A stretch of 34,752 nucleotides of DNA from Oscillospiraceae bacterium (GTDB taxonomy: Bacteria; Bacillota; Clostridia; Oscillospirales; CAG-272): positions 1 through 34,752 of the forward strand of contig SVSC01000008.1 in the NCBI GenBank assembly GCA_015064525.1, read 5' to 3'. Shown here piece by piece: positions 8,237 through 14,716 of the stretch. The notes under the pieces are model-generated. The model did not search any database. It was not told where the DNA came from and worked only from the letters and a program-made list of their open reading frames with translations. Every line of letters starts with the position of its first letter. The first letter of the stretch is position 1. The position numbers and the translations under genes were made by a program.

Positions 8237-9913
8237 TCAATTTTGCTCGGATCCGTTGTTGTCGGACTCCGTGTTGGTTTCGTCCTTGCTGTCCTTTTTC
8301 AGTTCAGGCGCGGAGAAGGGAGAATTTTCCGCCTTTTTCGCCCGCTCCTCACGATCCTTTTCTTCCATCAGAGCGCGACGGCGCAATGCCTGCTCACGGG
8401 TATCGTCATAGTCCTCGTCATCAATGTGATGGAGGGATCTCACCTTGCCTGCGTTCGCGGATTTTTCCACACGGGGAGCCTTACCCGCCAGTTCCTTTGC
8501 TGCAGCCTTATAATCCTCCTCGGTAAACTGAGGCAGGGGCATCGCGCGGCTCATAATGAACTGCTTGAGCGTGGTCAGAAGGCTGCGGAAGATCCAGTAA
8601 ACACCGATCAAACCCGGCACCATAAACGCAAAGAAGGTGGACATGAGGGGCATGGAAACGTCCATCATGGTGTTGGAGCAAGCTGCCTGACGGTCATCCA
8701 CACCCTGTTGCGCGGGCTGGTAGGTGAACTTGCGGCTCAGCTTCATGCTGAAGAAATACACCAGGAAGGTGATCACGGGAACCAGCAGAAGCCAATCAAC
8801 CCGCTCCAGGCTGGGATTCTGACCAAAGTTGATTCCGAAAATATTAAAGTTGGGGATCTCTCTAATGTTCTGCAGAGAGCTCCAAACGTCGGCGCCATTG
8901 TTGAAATAAGCGAAATCCTTGATTCCCGCAAATGCCTCCACGTTGTTGCCCGCCAGCAGCGAAATGGTGTTGTTGCCGGAGGCAGCCAGCGTTTGTCCCA
9001 TACCGCCCGCCGCTCTTGCGGCAGTATAGTAGGAATTGAGTGCCGCGCTCACACCGCTGCCCTGTCCCAGAGCATAGTGCAGGGGGTCGATCACGATCTG
9101 ATAGAGCGCGATCAAAATGGGGAACTGAAGCAGGAGAGGCATACAACCTGCGAAGGGGCTGTAATTTTCTCTTTGATAAAGCTCCTGAATCTCCTTCTGA
9201 ACCTTCTGCTGGGTCACCTGATCGTTTCTGCCCTTATACTTGTTGCGGATTGCCATTTCCTTGGGGCGAAGCATTGCCTGACGAATCGAGTTCTTCTGCT
9301 GCTTGATCGCAAAGGGCAGCATCACGATCTCCACGATCACCGCGAAGATGCAGATACCCACAATATAGCTGCCAAAGCCCAGATACGTGGTGATCCAGTT
9401 GAGGAAGCGACCTACAAGGCGCAGGATCGGGTCATACCAAGAGCCCTGCTGAGAGGTGTTCACCTGAGTTTTGAAGGCACGGATCAGGGTGTTCAGATCC
9501 GATTCGTTCATGGTTTCGTAGTTTGCCCGCTCAATTCTGCTGTCGCCCGCTTTGTCGTTTGCCTTGTCGATCACCTTCACGGCGATCTCGGCAGGGTTTC
9601 CGCTCCCCTTTTCGGTGGGACTTGCCAAACCGTCGTCAAAGCCCTCGGCGGTCATATCGTAACCGCGGGAGGCGGCGATCAGCCAGTCGCGAACGTCGAA
9701 ATTGGCATCGTCGTAAACCGATACCAAAAGCTTTCCCACCTTATCGTATTGCTCTGCGTTCATGCTGCAGGTAGAGTCCGCCACAATGGAGCCCATGGTC
9801 AGCGTTGGCTTGGGAGCCGAGCCGCCGCAGGAGCTGAACAAAAGCGCAACGGTAAGAAGCAGAAGCGCGGTGATCGCCGCGCGAGCCGTAAACCTTTTCT
9901 TGTTCATTTTCAT
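8237..9913 (-). CDS. yidC: YidC/Oxa1/SpoIIIJ membrane protein insertase
   Basis: This 558-residue insertase helps place proteins in the membrane with or without SecYEG. A lipoprotein-type signal ends at LLFSSCGGS, and a soluble stretch of about 120 residues follows. The core has the first transmembrane helix near GSYIVGICIFAVIVEIVML, the hairpin QQKNSIRQAMLRPKEMAIRNKYKG, and PFAGCMPLLLQFPILIALYQ. After a large extracytoplasmic insert come further helices (LLLVPVITFLVYFF, FMVPGLIGVYWIFR). The tail is long, charged and probably cytoplasmic. It is longer than SpoIIIJ because of the N-terminal stretch, the loop and the tail. ATG 9913 follows AAGGGAAA; ATG 9907 is possible. Confidence 0.95.
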   Translation of the reverse strand: MKMNKKRFTARAAITALLLLTVALLFSSCGGSAPKPTLTMGSIVADSTCSMNAEQYDKVGKLLVSVYDDANFDVRDWLIAASRGYDMTAEGFDDGLASPTEKGSGNPAEIAVKVIDKANDKAGDSRIERANYETMNESDLNTLIRAFKTQVNTSQQGSWYDPILRLVGRFLNWITTYLGFGSYIVGICIFAVIVEIVMLPFAIKQQKNSIRQAMLRPKEMAIRNKYKGRNDQVTQQKVQKEIQELYQRENYSPFAGCMPLLLQFPILIALYQIVIDPLHYALGQGSGVSAALNSYYTAARAAGGMGQTLAASGNNTISLLAGNNVEAFAGIKDFAYFNNGADVWSSLQNIREIPNFNIFGINFGQNPSLERVDWLLLVPVITFLVYFFSMKLSRKFTYQPAQQGVDDRQAACSNTMMDVSMPLMSTFFAFMVPGLIGVYWIFRSLLTTLKQFIMSRAMPLPQFTEEDYKAAAKELAGKAPRVEKSANAGKVRSLHHIDDEDYDDTREQALRRRALMEEKDREERAKKAENSPFSAPELKKDSKDETNTESDNNGSEQN

Positions 9914-9990
9914 TTTTTGTTGGTTTCCCTTCCGTATAATGGGATTTTGCGTCATCGTTGTTGATTGCTCGCCGCATGACGCCGCGACGG

Positions 9991-10296
9991 TCATTCCCCA
10001 TCGGGAGCATTTTCCAAGCCGTATTCTTCGGGATAGTAGTACTTCGTTAAGGGAGCGGGACGGTATCGGTTGCGAAGCCCTCGCTCGGGAACGGGATCAA
10101 GTCCGCCGGGAAAGCATGGCTGGCACCGAAACAGACGCCACAGGGTTAAAATTATCCCCACAATCAAGCCCCGCTTTTGCAATGCCTCCAACGCGTACGC
10201 CGAACAGGTTGGATAATACCGACAGGTTGGGCGGCGCTTCAGGGGCGAAAGATATTTTCGGTAGAGCTTGATCAAGCCGATCAGCAAACGTTTCAT
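9991..10296 (-). CDS. yidD: Membrane protein insertion efficiency factor YidD
   Basis: This 101-residue small protein belongs to the YidD family, which assists YidC-dependent membrane insertion. Family marks are an amphipathic N-terminus (LLIGLIKLYRKYLSPL), then RPTCRYYPTCSAYALEALQKRG, and the RCQPCFPGGLDPVP segment with paired Cys residues. The ATG at 10296 overlaps the rnpA stop by four bases, so the two are translationally coupled. yidC begins 77 bases beyond its stop. The position between rnpA and yidC is the standard one. Confidence 0.96.
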   Translation of the reverse strand: MKRLLIGLIKLYRKYLSPLKRRPTCRYYPTCSAYALEALQKRGLIVGIILTLWRLFRCQPCFPGGLDPVPERGLRNRYRPAPLTKYYYPEEYGLENAPDGE

Positions 10297-10673
10297 GTCT
10301 CCTCGGAACGAAGCATATTCAATTTTGCAAAGCCTCGCAGAAGCTCCTTCTCAACGTCGGTGGATTTGACGTTCAGAATTCCCTCTCTCGGGCTGATCAC
10401 CACCAGAAATCCGGTTTTCAGCCTCGGCTCCACGGCGCGGTAGCCTGCCCGCAGAATCCGCTTCACGCGGCTTCTCTGCACAGCCCCCCCAACCTTTTTG
10501 GAAACCGACACACCGAACCGATTGTAGTATTTCTTTTCCGGATTGGCAAGCATCAGCCGCTTCGCGGCGTAATCCTTCAGAACGAAAACGGAAAGATACC
10601 GCCCGCTCCAACGGTTGCCCCGACGAAACGCTTTGTCATACAGATGGTGCTCCTTAATGGTTGTGTACTTCAT
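10293..10673 (-). CDS. rnpA: Ribonuclease P protein component
   Basis: This 126-residue basic protein is the protein subunit of RNase P, which trims tRNA 5' ends with the RNA subunit RnpB. Typical elements are KEHHLYDKAFRRGNRWSGRYLSVFV at the start, FGVSVSKKVGGAV, and the basic helix QRSRVKRILRAGYR. The usual RNR core of that helix reads Arg67-Ser68-Arg69, so the Asn is replaced by Ser. The ATG at 10673 follows AAGGATAG. rnpA is separated from rpmH by about 200 bases containing a terminator-like hairpin, and it overlaps yidD at its end. Confidence 0.96.
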   Translation of the reverse strand: MKYTTIKEHHLYDKAFRRGNRWSGRYLSVFVLKDYAAKRLMLANPEKKYYNRFGVSVSKKVGGAVQRSRVKRILRAGYRAVEPRLKTGFLVVISPREGILNVKSTDVEKELLRGFAKLNMLRSEET

Positions 10674-10762
10674 GTTGCTATCCTTTTGCGCATTGCTTCC
10701 GTTGATTTTTCATTTAAAATTCTGTTCTGTTGCACAACAACGGAGCCTCTCGGCTCCCAAAT

Positions 10763-10815
10763 AAAAACGCCGACTTCCTTCTGCGGGATACGCTTCTGAG
10801 GCAGTCGGTGTTTTT
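10763..10815. terminator. Bidirectional terminator-like hairpin between rpmH and rnpA
   Basis: AAAAACGCCGACT (10763-10775) pairs with AGTCGGTGTTTTT (10803-10815) with one G-U pair, so a T-run follows the GC stem on either strand. On the minus strand it sits between rpmH and rnpA and would lower expression of the downstream genes relative to L34. A further short stem (GGAGCC/GGCTCC, 10742-10757) lies between it and rnpA. Confidence 0.7.
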
Positions 10816-10872
10816 ATGTGATGGGAGGCAGCCCACAAGGGCGCTCCCGGCAATCGGACACGTGGCTCACAA

Positions 10873-11007
10873 TCAGTAGGTGAGTCTCTTTCTGCCCTTT
10901 GCACGTCTTCTCTTGAGGACGTTTCTGCCGTCAGCGGTCTTCATTCTCTTTCTGAAGCCGTGCTCCTTTTTTCTCTGACGCTTTTTCGGTTGATAGGTTC
11001 TAAGCAT
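10873..11007 (-). CDS. rpmH: 50S ribosomal protein L34
   Basis: L34 is a 44-residue, very basic ribosomal protein of the large subunit. The translation begins [18 protein letters not shown] and continues through [22 protein letters not shown] to end in RLTY, matching the family along its whole length. The ATG at 11007 is preceded by GAAGGAGG. It is the first gene after a consensus promoter and heads the rnpA-yidD-yidC-jag run. A hairpin terminator follows about 60 bases after its stop. Confidence 0.98.
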   Translation of the reverse strand: MLRTYQPKKRQRKKEHGFRKRMKTADGRNVLKRRRAKGRKRLTY

Positions 11008-11089
11008 TGGTCTGCACCTCCTTCACGTTAAATCGGAAGCGTTTCGCTTTTTCAGCTGATTCACACGCTTTTACACAATGATATTCTAT

Positions 11090-11119
11090 ATTATAACCGA
11101 CCCCACCCCATTTTGTCAA
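11090..11119 (-). promoter_or_regulatory. Promoter of the rpmH-rnpA-yidDC-jag genes
   Basis: Minus-strand TTGACA (11114-11119) and TATAAT (11090-11095) match consensus exactly with an 18-base spacer. It faces away from the holA promoter; the two -35 boxes are about 57 bases apart across an A/T-rich tract. Confidence 0.88.
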
Positions 11120-11176
11120 GTCTTTTTTTCATTTTTTTCAAAAAAATAACTTTCTTCTCAAAAAAAACGCTTTTTA

Positions 11177-11206
11177 TTGACAAAATTGAGACAGATGTGC
11201 TATAAT
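11177..11206 (+). promoter_or_regulatory. Promoter of holA
   Basis: TTGACA (11177-11182) and TATAAT (11201-11206) with an 18-base spacer lie about 57 bases before the holA start. This is the mirror partner of the divergent rpmH promoter. Confidence 0.85.
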
Positions 11207-11263
11207 ATCATAAAACGAGGAACAACGCGCGCCGATTTTCGGAATCGGCGGGAAAGGAGCCCC

Positions 11264-12295
11264 ATGGAAATTCTGAAGGAATCGGATTTTCGGAAAGAAA
11301 TCAAAGCAACGCCCCGACTCGGCTATTTGCTGTTTGGGGAGGAGGACTACTTAAAGTCCTTCGCCGTGAAAACCGCTCGGGAGATCCTCTGCCCCGACGA
11401 AACCTTTGCCTTTTTCAACGTGATGAAGCTGGACGCTCTGGACTTCACCCCCACCAAGCTGATCGATGCCCTCATGCCCATGCCCATGGGAGCCGACCGC
11501 AAGCTGGTAACCGTTACCGGCTTGAACTTCAACGCCATGCGCCCCAACGAGTTGGAGGCGCTTTGCAACGCGCTGGAGGCACTGAAGGAATACGACTATA
11601 ACCTTCTGATGATTTCCGTGGCATCCGACTGTCTCGATCCCGGATTTCTCCCCAAAAAGCCCTCCGCCACCCTCACGCAGCTCTCCGAGCATCTCACCCC
11701 CGTTGCCTTTGACCGTTGCACTCCTGCCCGCCTGAACGCTTGGGTGCAGAAGCATTTTGAGCATAACGGCGTTCACGCGGAGCCCGATTTCTGCGCCCGC
11801 ATGATCGACTACTGCGGCAGAGGGATGTTCCGCCTCGCCAACGAGATCGACAAGCTCAGCTACTACGCGCGCTTCCATCAACGGTCTACCGTTACCGACG
11901 CGGATCTGAAAACAGTTTGCACACCCGTCACCGAATACGATGCCTTCGCCTTTGCCAACGCCATTATGGACGGCAAGCAGGAGGCTGCCCTTGCCATTCT
12001 GTCGGAGTATCGGTTTCGCCGCATGGATCCCATCTTTGTGTTGGGCGACGTGATCCGCGTATTCTGCGAGATGGAAAGCATTCGCCTCATGCAAGCCGAC
12101 GGCGCCTCCGCAAAGGAGATGTCAGCCGTCCTCAAGCTCCATGAATTCAAGGTGGGGCTTTACCAAAAAAGCCTTGCGCGCACCTCTGAGCAACGGCTGC
12201 GCCGCTCCATTGACGCTTGCCTCGCCGCCGACACCTCCCTCAAGCTCTCCCCCCAAGGCTACGCCCCTCTGGAGCAGCTGATCTGTTCGATTTGA
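11264..12295 (+). CDS. holA: DNA polymerase III subunit delta
   Basis: This 343-residue protein is the clamp-loader delta subunit, which opens the sliding clamp during DNA replication. The N-terminal region has LGYLLFGEEDYLKSF, typical of the family, followed by DALMPMPMGADRKLVTV. The middle has the alpha-helical lid region (FCARMIDYCGRGMFRLANEIDKLSYYA), and the C-terminal collar ends LEQLICSI. The ATG at 11264 has GGAAAGGAG upstream; a longer open frame upstream would overlap the promoter. In most Firmicutes holA lies beside comEC or rpsT, so its place next to rpmH is unusual. Confidence 0.9.
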   Translation: MEILKESDFRKEIKATPRLGYLLFGEEDYLKSFAVKTAREILCPDETFAFFNVMKLDALDFTPTKLIDALMPMPMGADRKLVTVTGLNFNAMRPNELEALCNALEALKEYDYNLLMISVASDCLDPGFLPKKPSATLTQLSEHLTPVAFDRCTPARLNAWVQKHFEHNGVHAEPDFCARMIDYCGRGMFRLANEIDKLSYYARFHQRSTVTDADLKTVCTPVTEYDAFAFANAIMDGKQEAALAILSEYRFRRMDPIFVLGDVIRVFCEMESIRLMQADGASAKEMSAVLKLHEFKVGLYQKSLARTSEQRLRRSIDACLAADTSLKLSPQGYAPLEQLICSI

Positions 12296-12340
12296 GCTTG
12301 TTAAAGGCGGATCACATAAACCCACGTAAAATAGTGCTTT

Positions 12341-12370
12341 GGGAGCGCTCTCGTAATACGCGGCGCTCCC
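12341..12370 (+). terminator. Hairpin downstream of holA
   Basis: GGGAGCGC (12341-12348) pairs with GCGCTCCC (12363-12370), a perfect 8-bp stem with a 14-base loop, 45 bases after the holA stop. The following T content is weak, so it is only a probable terminator. Confidence 0.45.
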
Positions 12371-12384
12371 AATTGTCTTTGATT

Positions 12385-12419
12385 CACCCTCCCGTTACGA
12401 ATTTCGAAACGGGAGGGTG
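12385..12419 (-). terminator. Strong 12-bp hairpin at the end of the 58-residue gene
   Basis: CACCCTCCCGTT (12385-12396) pairs perfectly with AACGGGAGGGTG (12408-12419). It lies 7 bases past the stop of the minus-strand NPNN-repeat gene and also downstream of holA. No T-run follows on either strand, so this could instead be an RNA-stabilising or boundary hairpin. Confidence 0.5.
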
Positions 12420-12426
12420 GCGTTAT

Positions 12427-12603
12427 TCAGTCCTCTTTTTCCCTGCTACTCCAATACGCGTCGTTGTTCGGATTGCACTGATTAGAATGATTATCCCGAT
12501 CCGCCCAATACGCTTCATTATTGGGATTATGCTGATTAGCATAATGATCCAACTGTTCCTTGGTGTGGGTATAGCCCGACACACCGCGTCCACCTTTTCC
12601 CAT
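12427..12603 (-). CDS. 58-residue NPNN-repeat small protein, function unknown
   Basis: This tiny gene encodes a hydrophilic peptide with no membrane segment. It begins MGKGGRGVSGYTHTKEQLD and then carries two imperfect 18-residue units, each containing HxNQxNPNNxAYW followed by a charged pair. I recall similar small Asn-rich proteins in Clostridia, but know of no function. Support for a real gene is the ATG at 12603 behind a textbook AAAGGAGGTGA site, a promoter 30 bases upstream, and the internal protein repeat. It follows the HTH gene on the same strand, after a terminator, and lies in the AT-rich insert between holA and valS. Confidence 0.8.
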   Translation of the reverse strand: MGKGGRGVSGYTHTKEQLDHYANQHNPNNEAYWADRDNHSNQCNPNNDAYWSSREKED

Positions 12604-12633
12604 TTGCTCACCTCCTTTCTTCCACTTAAATTC

Positions 12634-12677
12634 ATTATACAACACAATTTCCTCCCTAACAACGAACCATATGGTTC
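12634..12677 (-). promoter_or_regulatory. Promoter of the 58-residue gene with adjacent 14-bp palindrome
   Basis: Minus-strand TTGTTA (12657-12662) and TATAAT (12634-12639) are 17 bases apart. Directly upstream of the -35 is the perfect palindrome GAACCATATGGTTC (12664-12677), a candidate operator, possibly for the HTH protein encoded just upstream. Confidence 0.6.
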
Positions 12678-12694
12678 CGATTACAAAAAACAGG

Positions 12695-12719
12695 GGATAT
12701 CCCTTAAAAAGGGATATCC
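12695..12719 (-). terminator. Terminator at the end of the HTH gene
   Basis: GGATATCCCTT (12695-12705) pairs perfectly with AAGGGATATCC (12709-12719). On the minus strand the stem is followed by CCTGTTTTTT. The stop codon of the HTH gene lies within the hairpin. Confidence 0.75.
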
Positions 12720-12925
12720 TCTGCCAAAACACCTCCTGCAACTCTAATGAGTTGCAACAGTTTTCTTTGTGTAGGCTTTCTTTGTCCTGAACAATAGTAT
12801 CCCATCGTTCGCGGAGAAACATCTAGCATCTCCGCCCATTTCTCCTGAGAGTATCCCGATTTGTTCACTATGCTCCAGATAAATCTGCCCAACTCGTAAT
12901 CGACTTTTCGATTCACATTTTTCAT
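12704..12925 (-). CDS. Small helix-turn-helix (XRE-like) DNA-binding protein
   Basis: This is a 73-residue protein. Its centre, NKSGYSQEKWAEMLDVSPRTMGYYCSGQRKPT, reads as a Cro/C1-type helix-turn-helix: helix, turn at DVS, and recognition helix with the xxGxRxP turn. It is probably a transcription regulator working as a dimer. The ATG at 12925 follows AAAGGAGG; a longer frame upstream has no ribosome site and overlaps the promoter. Its gene follows the DUF4238 gene with its own near-perfect promoter and ends in a terminator that separates it from the NPNN peptide gene. Its targets may be the palindrome at 12664 or its own promoter; both are inferences. Confidence 0.85.
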   Translation of the reverse strand: MKNVNRKVDYELGRFIWSIVNKSGYSQEKWAEMLDVSPRTMGYYCSGQRKPTQRKLLQLIRVAGGVLAEDIPF

Positions 12926-12986
12926 ATTTGCAAACCTCCTTTGCATAGACAAAAGCAGTGCTCCAAAGGTTTCAAATACATTTTTT

Positions 12987-13015
12987 ATTATATCACAACA
13001 ATAATTCTTTGTCAA
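12987..13015 (-). promoter_or_regulatory. Consensus promoter of the HTH gene
   Basis: Minus-strand TTGACA (13010-13015) and TATAAT (12987-12992) are spaced by 17 bases and have an extended TGA before the -10. It starts six bases past the DUF4238 stop codon, so the HTH gene is expressed independently. The leader contains GCAAA/TTTGC arms flanking the GGAGG site, which could form a small hairpin. Confidence 0.88.
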
Positions 13016-13020
13016 TAGAT

Positions 13021-14220
13021 TTATAAAAATAACCGATATCCATACCGATTTTCAATTTCCTTATACAGGTAATAATAATTTACACGTGGACGATACGGAT
13101 AGGAATTTATGATTTTATATCTTAGAATGCTGTTAACTACTTTATCCAAATCTGAAAAGCCAAGGTATGTATCAATTCGATCCATAAACAAGCTATTACA
13201 ATACTCTACTTCACTACTTGATAGCACTTTCACATCATAGAGGTACCTGTCATCATGATGATATTGCTGTTCTTCCCCCTCTTTTTGCTGCAAAACATAG
13301 CAATTTCTATTTGGTTCAAACAAATTCGGATTCGGTATCATCGTCAAATCCTCCAATTTAGGCACATTCCCCCCAAAGCACCGATACCGCTCTCTCAACT
13401 TAAAAAATGGAGAAATTAAAACGATCATTCGTCTAGCCGATATGGGAAACATCATAAAGTTTTCACTAAAGTTATTCTGACATATGCTATCATAAAAGAT
13501 CTTCTGAAGTAATTCCCCATTAAGATTGCTTTGCTTGGCAATCAGCATAACTTCTCTCATAAATCCCGTCTTTTTTAAATTGTGTACTCGAATTCCATCC
13601 CATCCCTTCTCATTTTCCGATGTCATACCAACATCTGTAATCACAAATTCATCATGACCTTTTGGGGCATCCCAAAATGCCAAGTATGCACCGTTTATTA
13701 AAAACGCCCATCTATAAGCCACATAGGTTCTTTGTGGATGTTTCATAATCTCAGTTGGTGTTCCATTGGTGTCAAGAATAACATTGAGTGAACGCAACCA
13801 ATACGAATGTGTGGATTCATTCTTTATTTTCACTTCATCAAAGGAAAAATACTCTGGAATAGCCCTAAGACGCGCCTTCTCAATGGCATTCTGATTATAC
13901 ACACGCATCAACGAAACAAGCAAAAATTTTTTCACCAAAAGAACCTGCTCACGACGCAAGGATATTTGATTCTCTTGTTGTAGAATTAAATTTGACAAAA
14001 GTCCGCCAAATTGAGATTCTATTTTATGATTCAAATTTTCTTCGGTTTTTATGTCATAATACCCTTCGGTAGCATATGCGTGTGTAACCCGTATTCTTTC
14101 AGACAGCTTTCCCGTTTTAACGTTGTATAGGCATAATTTATCGCTGAATTTGTTTAAAATCAACCTCGGAACATAGTGACTGTTTATCCGCTTTTGAGAT
14201 TCATTTTCAATCACTTCCAT
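13021..14220 (-). CDS. DUF4238 domain-containing protein
   Basis: This 399-residue protein begins with INSHYVPRLILNKFSDKLCLYN (His15-Tyr-Val-Pro), the hallmark of DUF4238. That family has no assigned biochemical role that I know of and is often found in accessory regions. The remainder has few recognisable motifs, no signal peptide and no membrane helix, so a cytoplasmic role is likely. Codon use is much richer in A and T than the neighbours, pointing to recent acquisition. The ATG at 14220 lies only two bases after the GAGGTGA site, so the GTG at 14214, six bases away, may be the true start. It has its own consensus promoter and is followed by a separately promoted HTH gene. Confidence 0.85.
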   Translation of the reverse strand: MEVIENESQKRINSHYVPRLILNKFSDKLCLYNVKTGKLSERIRVTHAYATEGYYDIKTEENLNHKIESQFGGLLSNLILQQENQISLRREQVLLVKKFLLVSLMRVYNQNAIEKARLRAIPEYFSFDEVKIKNESTHSYWLRSLNVILDTNGTPTEIMKHPQRTYVAYRWAFLINGAYLAFWDAPKGHDEFVITDVGMTSENEKGWDGIRVHNLKKTGFMREVMLIAKQSNLNGELLQKIFYDSICQNNFSENFMMFPISARRMIVLISPFFKLRERYRCFGGNVPKLEDLTMIPNPNLFEPNRNCYVLQQKEGEEQQYHHDDRYLYDVKVLSSSEVEYCNSLFMDRIDTYLGFSDLDKVVNSILRYKIINSYPYRPRVNYYYLYKEIENRYGYRLFL

Positions 14221-14275
14221 TCACCTCACATTCAAAATTCAGATTTTCAACTACAAAATTCTTCTGGACGTGTCT

Positions 14276-14304
14276 ATTATATCACCCAGTTTCTCAAATG
14301 TCAA
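14276..14304 (-). promoter_or_regulatory. Consensus promoter of the DUF4238 gene
   Basis: Minus-strand TTGACA (14299-14304), 17-base spacer, TATAAT (14276-14281) with extended TGA. Its -10 context (GTGATATAATA) is identical to that of the neighbouring HTH gene promoter. Confidence 0.88.
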
Positions 14305-14403
14305 TAAAGTTTAATTTTATACAACACAAATAGTTTTTACGCTTTGTGACATAAACATTTTTCAATATTACGTCTTCCCACACAACTTTTTTCGTTTAAC
14401 CTG

Positions 14404-14432
14404 TTGACAATTCTCTCAAAATATGATATACT
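14404..14432 (+). promoter_or_regulatory. Promoter of the valS T-box transcript
   Basis: TTGACA (14404-14409), 17-base spacer, TATACT (14427-14432) with an extended TGA motif. Transcription would begin about 20 bases before the T-box Stem I. Confidence 0.85.
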
Positions 14433-14450
14433 TCATCTGTTCATAAACGC

Positions 14451-14680
14451 AGTGAAAAAGAAGAGTAGGTCTTTTTCGCCCTACAGAGAGAAGGCGGTTG
14501 GTGCGAGCCTTTGGGTTGAGGGATCGAAGTGGCTTTTGAGCGGTGCGCGTGAGGGGCGAGGCTTCGTCGGTAGCGCGCAACGGCTTCCGCCGTTATCGGA
14601 GTTGAGTGTGCGCCCTCGGGCGCAAAATCAGGTGGTACCGCGTGCTTCCACGTCCTGATGGACCTGGGGGCGCTTTTCTT
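14451..14680 (+). promoter_or_regulatory. T-box riboswitch (valine) controlling valS
   Basis: The leader carries the T-box sequence AGGTGGTACCGCG (14630-14642), which reads the uncharged tRNA acceptor end, and a Stem I with AGTA (14464-14467), AGAGAG (14485-14490) and GGTTGGTGCGAGCC. Base pairing AAAAG (14456-14460) with CTTTT (14533-14537), and GGTC (14468-14471) with GATC (14522-14525), frames the loop GAA-GTG-G. That places a valine codon GTG (14529-14531) as specifier, followed by the usual purine. The alternative terminator is a long stem between about 14641 and 14674 with G-U pairs, followed by TTTTCTTTTT. Uncharged tRNA-Val would favour the antiterminator and valS expression. Confidence 0.92.
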
Positions 14681-14716
14681 TTTCAACAAAACGTAATTTC
14701 TTTTAAGGAGGATCCT

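Noticed and set aside
7331-9964. Plus-strand open frame of over 850 codons opposite yidC and jag
   Set aside because: It lies antisense to two well-supported genes, has no ribosome site, and its translation shows no domain. Long antisense frames are expected from the GC-biased third codon positions.
11008-11176. Replication origin between rpmH and holA
   Set aside because: The region is A/T-rich, but there is no cluster of DnaA boxes (only one-mismatch matches such as TTTTACACA near 11070), and dnaA is absent.
12427-12822. Longer 131-residue version of the NPNN-repeat protein
   Set aside because: The extra N-terminal part would read through the end of the HTH gene, a terminator and the promoter; the ATG at 12603 has the proper ribosome site.
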